A DNA stretch of 64,000 bases, from positions 10,059,001 to 10,123,000 of the forward strand of contig OY756972.1 of NCBI GenBank assembly GCA_963580455.1, given 5' to 3'. This document shows positions 59,101 to 64,000 of this stretch, piece by piece. Under the pieces are notes generated by a model. The model was not told the DNA's origin. It did not search any database and was given only the letters and a program-made list of their open reading frames with translations. The position numbers were made by a program, and so were the translations under genes. Position 1 is the stretch's first letter. Each line of letters begins with the position of its first letter. Origin of the DNA: Euonymus europaeus. Its lineage: Eukaryota > Streptophyta > Magnoliopsida > Celastrales > Celastraceae.

Positions 59101-60266
59101 TTGCTCTTTGTACAATTTTTATTGTTCTTATATGTCAAATTTTACGAGTATAAGCTTCCTAGATTATTTTGATGCGAAAACACAAACTTTCCATGACAAA
59201 TGGACAAAACCGTTAAAAGCTCCTCCATAGAGAGAGTTGAGCAACTTTGGACCATCAAAGTTGCTCGGTGTACAATTTTTATTGTTTTTATATGTCAAAT
59301 TTTATGAGTATAAGCTTCATAGATTATTTCGATGCCAAAAGATCAACTTTCTATGACAAATGAACGAAACCGTTAAAAGCTCCTCCATAGAGAAAGTTGA
59401 GCAACTTCGGACTACCAAAGCTGCTCGGGATAGACTTTTTATTGTTCTTCTATGTGAAATTTTACGAGAATAAGCTTCCTAGATTATTTCGATGCCAAAA
59501 CACCAACTTTCTATGAAAAATGAACGAAACCGTTAAAAGCTCCTCCAAAGATAGAGTTGAGCAACTTCGGACCATCAAAGTTGCTCGGTGTACAATTGTT
59601 ATTGTTCTTATATGTCAAATTTTAGGAGTATAAGCTTCGTAGATTATTCGATGCCAAAACACCGACTTTATACGACAAATGGATAAAACCGTTAAAAGCT
59701 TCTTCATAGAGAGAGTTGAGCAACTTCGAACCATCAAAGTTGCTCGGTGTACAATTTTTATTGTTCTTATACATCAAATTTTACGAGTATAAGCTTCGTA
59801 GATTATTTCGATGCCAAAACACCAATTTTCTATGACAAATGGACGAAACCATTAAAAGCTCCTTCATAGAGAAAGTTGAGCAACTTCGGACTACCAAAGT
59901 TGCTCGGGATAGACTTTTTATTGTTCTTCTATGTCAAATTTTACGAGAATAAGCTTCCTAGATTATTTCGATGCGAAAACACAAACTTTCTACGACAAAT
60001 GGAAAAAACCGTTAAAAGCTCCTCCATAGAGGGAGTTGAGCAACTTCGGACCAACAAAGTTGCTCGGTGTACAATTTTTATTGTTCTTATATGTCAAATT
60101 TTACGAGTATAAGTTTCCTAGATTATTTCGATGCCAAAACACCAACTTTCCATGACAAATGGACAAAACCGTTAAAAGCTCCTCCATAGAGAGAGTCGAG
60201 CAACTTTGGACAATCAAAGTTGCTCGGTGTACACTTTTTATTGTTCTTATATGTCAAATTTTATGA
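56113..60266 (+). repeat. Domain 8c: diverged mosaic with copies of 24-mer modules
   Basis: About 57072-58189 follows the monomer order of 39988-41106 with more differences than HOR copies 1-3 show among themselves. About 58190-59110 resembles 45103-46020. The GATTATTCG plus TTTATACGAC monomer occurs at 58190 and 59628. I see no simple period of several turns. One-base losses lie near 57692 (TTCTTAATGTC) and 58406 (GGATAAACC). Confidence 0.75.
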
Positions 60267-63200
60267 GTATAAGCTTCATAGATTATTTCGATGTCAAAAC
60301 ACCAACTTTCTATGACAAATGGACAAAACCGTTAAAATCTCCTCCATAGAGAGAGTTGAGCAACTTCGGACCATCAATGTTGCTCTTTGTACAATTTTTA
60401 TTGTTCTTCTATGTAAAATTTCATTAATACAAGCTTCGAAGATTATTTCGATTCCAAAACACCAACTTTCTATGACAAATGGATAAAACCGTTAAAATCT
60501 CCTCCATAGAGAGAGTTGAGCTACTTCGGACCATCAAAATTGCTCGGTGTACAATTTTTATTTTTCTTATATGTCAAATTTTAAGAGTATAAGCTTTCTA
60601 GATTATTTCGATGCGAAAACACCAACTTTCTACGACAAATGGACAAAACTGTTAAAAGCTACTCCATTGAGAGAGTTGGGCAACTTCGGACCATCAAAGT
60701 TGCTCGGTGTACAATTTTTATTGTTCTTATATGTCAAATTTTACGAGTATAAGCTTCCTAGATTATTTCGATGCCAAAACACAAACTTTCCATGACAAAT
60801 GGACAAAACCGTTAAAAGCTGCTCCAAAGAGAGAGTTGAGCAACTTCGGACCATCAAAGTTGCTCGGTGTACAATTTTTATTGTTCTTATATGTCAAATA
60901 TTATGAGTATAAGCTTCATAGATTATTTCGATGCGAAAAGATCAACTTTCTATGACAAATGAACGAAACCGTTAAAAGCTCCTCCATAGAGAAAGTTGAG
61001 CAACTTCGGACTACCAAAGCTGCTCGGGATAGACTTTTTATTGTTCTTCTATGTCAAATTTTACGAGAATAAGCTTCCTAGATTATTTCGATGCCAAAAC
61101 ACCAACTTTCTATGAAAAATGGACGAAACCGTTAAAAGCTCCTCCAAAGATAGAGTTGAGCAACTTCGGACAATCAAAGTTGCTCGGTGTACACTTTTTA
61201 TTCTTCTTATATGTCAAATTTTATGAGTATAAGCTTCATAGATTATTTGGATGCCAAAACACAAACTTTCTATGACAAATGGACAAAACCGTTAAAAGCT
61301 CCTCCATCGAGAGAGTTGAGCAACTTCGGACAATCAAAGTTGCTCGGTGTACACTTTTTATTGTTCTTATAAGTCAAATTTTATGAGTATAAGCTTCATA
61401 GATTATTTCGATGCCAAAACACCAACTTTCTACGACAAACGGATAAAACCGTTAAAAGCTCCTCCATAGAGAGAGTTGAGCAACTTCGAACCATCAAAGT
61501 TGCTCGGTGTTCAATTTTTATTGTTCTTATATGTCAAATTTTATGGGTATAAGCTTCCTAGATTATTTCGATGCCAAAACACCAACTTTCTATGACAAAT
61601 AGACCAAACCGTTAAAAGCTCCCCCATAGAGAGAGTTGAGCAACTTCGGACCATCAAATTTGCTCGGTGTACACTTTTTATTGTTCTTATAAGTCAAATT
61701 TTATGAGTATAAGCTTCATAGATTATTTCGATTCCAAAACACCAACTTTCTATGACAAATGGACGAAACCGTTAAAAGCTCCTCCATAGAGAAAGTTGAG
61801 CAACTTCGGACCATTTTAGTTGCTCGGTGTACAATTTTTATTGTTCTTATATGTCAAATTTTACGAGTATAAGCTTCATAGATTATTTCGATGCCAAAAC
61901 ACCAACTTTCTATGACAAATAGAGGAAACCGTTAAAAGCTCCTCCATAGAGAAAGTTGAGCAACTTCAGACTACCAAAGTTTCTCGGGATAGACTTTTTA
62001 TTGTTCTTCAATGTCAAATTTTACGAGTATAAGATTCCAAGATTATTTCGATGCCAAAACACCAACTTTCTATGACAAATGGACAAAATCGTTAAAAGTT
62101 CCTCCATAGAGAGAGTTGAGCAACGTCGGACAATCAAATTTGCTCGGTGTACACTTTTTATTGTTCTTATAAGTCAAATTTTATGAGTATAAGCTTCATA
62201 GATTATTTCGATTCCAAAACACCAACTTTCTATGACAAATGGACGAAACCGTTAAAAGCTCCTCCATAGAGAAAGTTGAGCAACTTCGGACCATTTTAGT
62301 TGCTCGGTGTACAATTTTTATTGTTCTTATATGTCAAATTTTACGGGTATAAGCTTCCTAGATTATTTCGATGCCAAAACACCAACTTTCTATGACAAAT
62401 GGACCAAACCGTTAAAAGCTCCTCCATAGAGAGAGTTGAGCAACTTCGGACTATTAAAGTTGCTCGGTGTAAAATTTTTATTGTACTTATACGTCAAATT
62501 TTACGTGTATAAGCTTCCTGGATTATTTCGATTGCAAAATACAAACCTTCTATGACAAATGGACGAAACCGTTAAAAGCTCCTCCATAGAGAGAGTTGAG
62601 CAACTTCGGACCATTTTAGTTGCTCGGTGTACAATTTTTATTGTTCTTATATGTCAAATTTTACGAGTATAAGCTTCATTGATTATTTCGATGCCAAAAC
62701 CCCAACTTTCTATGAAAAATGGACGAAACCGTTAAAAGCTCCTCCATAGAGAAAGTTGAGCAACTTCAGACTACGAAAGTTTTTCGGAATAGACTTTTTA
62801 TTGTTCTTCTATGTCAAATTTTACGAGTATAAGATTCCTAGATTATTTCGATGCCAAAACATCAACTTTCTATGACAAATGAGCAAAATCGTTAAAAGTT
62901 CCTCTATAGAGAGAGTTGAGCAACTTCGGACGATCAAATTTGCTCGGTGTACACTTTTTATTGTTCTTATAAGTCAAATTTTATGAGTAGAAGCTTCATA
63001 GATTATTTCGATTCCAAAACACCAACTTTCTATGACAAATGGATAAAACCGTTAATACTCCTCCATAGAGAGAGTTGAGCAACTTCGGACAATCAAAGTT
63101 GCTCGGTGTACACTTTTTATTGTTCTTATATGTCAAATTTTATGAGTATAAGGTTCATAGATTATTTCGATGTCAAAACACCAACTTTCTATGACAAATG

Positions 63201-64000
63201 GACAAAACCGTTAAAATCTCCTTCATAGAGAGAGTTGAGCAACTTCGGACCATCAATGTTGCTCTTTGTACAATTTTTATTGTTCTTCTATGTAAAATTT
63301 TATTAATACAAGCTTCGAAGATTATTTCGATTCCAAAACACCAACTTTCTATGACAAATGGATAAAACCGTTAAAATCTCCTCCATAGAGAGAGTTGAGC
63401 AACTTCGGACCATCAAAATTGCTCGGTGTACAATTTTTATTTTTCTTATATGTCAAATTTTAAGAGTATAAGCTTTCTAGATTATTTCGATGCGAAAACA
63501 CCAACTTTCTACGACAAATGGACAAAACCGTTAAAAGCTCCTCCATTGAGAGAGTTGAGCAACTTCGGACCATCAAAGTTGCTCGGTGTACAATTGTTAT
63601 TGTTCTTATATGTCAAATTTTATGAGTATAAGCTTCATAGATTATTTCGATGCCAAAAGATCAACTTTCTATGACAAATGAACGAAACCGTTAAAAGCTC
63701 CTCCATAGGGAGAGTTGAGCAACTTCGGACTACCAAAGCTGCTCGGGATAGACTTTTTATAGTTCTTCTATGTCAAATTTTACGAGAATAAGCTTCCTAG
63801 ATTATTTCGATGCCAAAACACCAACTTTCTATGAAAAATGGACGAAACCGTTAAATGCTCCTCCAAAGATAGAGTTGAGCAACTTCGGACAATCAAAGTT
63901 GCTCGGTGTACACTTTTTATTCTTCTTATATGTCAAATTTTATGAGTATAAGCTTCATAGATTATTTCGATGCCAAAACACCAACTTTCCATGACAAATG
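60267..64000 (+). repeat. Domain 8d: 18-monomer (2879 bp) repeat, one and a third copies
   Basis: The segment at 60267-60746 recurs at 63146-63625 (offset 2879 bp) with GATGTCAAAACACC, ATTAATACAAGCTTCGAAG, TTATTTTTCTT and CTTTCTAG. Beyond that the offset drops to about 2719 bp because one monomer (with ACAAACTTTCC and GCTCCAAAGAG, near 60747-60906) is absent from the second copy. Between them, 62187-63145 follows the order of 40148-41106. The array runs off the window end inside a monomer. Confidence 0.78.

Larger units (their letters stand above)
1..64000 (+). repeat. 160-bp satellite DNA array filling the window
   Basis: The sequence repeats every 160 bp from the first base to the last. 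Landmarks recur in the same order in every unit: a GTATAAGCTTC-like start, ATTTCGATGCC, CAAAACACCAACTTTC, CCGTTAAAAGCTCCTCC, GAGCAACTT, AAGTTGCTC, a TTTTTATTGTTCTT T-rich stretch and GTCAAATTTTA. I followed the unit starts through most of the window and the phase is lost only by small deletions (mostly 1 bp, one of 5 bp near 31230, one of 23 bp near 46469), giving about 400 monomers. All are on the same strand and I found no inversion or foreign insertion. Such arrays are known from centromeric, pericentromeric and subtelomeric heterochromatin. The location and species are not shown by the sequence. Confidence 0.98.

Noticed and set aside
1..64000. CRISPR array
   Set aside because: The repeating unit is 160 bp with no short repeat/unique spacer alternation and no cas genes; the variable parts are homologous between units.
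1..64000. Transposon or retroelement insertions
   Set aside because: Reading through the window I found no sequence outside the monomer pattern, no target-site duplications and no LTR-like ends.
1..64000. tRNA, rRNA or other RNA genes; telomeric repeats
   Set aside because: No cloverleaf or rRNA signature seen, and no tandem TTTAGGG/TTAGGG-type runs; isolated TTTTAGGAG strings are part of m12-type monomers.
1..64000. A novel gene-encoded biological system
   Set aside because: No supported coding sequence exists in the window; the only structure above the monomer is repeat organisation.

Overview
The whole 64-kb window is one tandemly repeated satellite DNA family. About 400 head-to-tail monomers of 160 bp (a few of 155-159 bp and one short by 23 bp) follow each other without a break, all on the same strand. 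I see no gene, RNA gene, transposon, CRISPR array or unique-sequence gap. By hand count a typical monomer is about 36% GC, with a GC-richer third quarter and a very T-rich last quarter. Array length, nucleosome-sized monomers and multi-level higher-order repeats (HORs) point to a eukaryotic chromosome, most likely centromeric, pericentromeric or other heterochromatic satellite. A plant is plausible but not shown; I do not recognise the family and cannot name the organism.

Layout. (1) 1-23675: a 13-monomer HOR (2080 bp, monomer types m1-m13), nested in a larger 41-monomer super-repeat (6559 bp, or 7358 bp when expanded by five monomers). (2) 23676-24635: a rearranged junction. (3) 24636-31195: a 14-monomer HOR (2240 bp) derived from the 13-mer by deletion and re-duplication of types. 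(4) 31196-32469: a short divergent block. (5) 32470-35349: a 4-monomer HOR (640 bp, m1-m2-m3-m4). (6) 35350-39347: a mosaic with 800-bp and 640-bp duplications. (7) 39348-about 54090: a 24-monomer HOR (3836 bp). Its second copy is enlarged to 5894 bp by a block of a different monomer subfamily and by internal re-duplication. (8) About 54090-64000: a mosaic of more diverged monomers with a short dimer HOR, an 800-bp repeat and scattered copies of modules from region 7.

Most monomers carry a 9-bp perfect dyad (GAGCAACTT-N10-AAGTTGCTC) at monomer positions 92-119. Specific monomer types within the HOR consistently have a weakened dyad. The open reading frames (61-121 codons) come from the repeat: most forward ones start at TTG, the same peptides recur every 160 bp or HOR period, and 160 is not a multiple of three. 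I annotate no protein. The interest lies in the repeat architecture: nested HORs, in-phase hybrid monomers, abrupt changes of HOR period, and the dyad.
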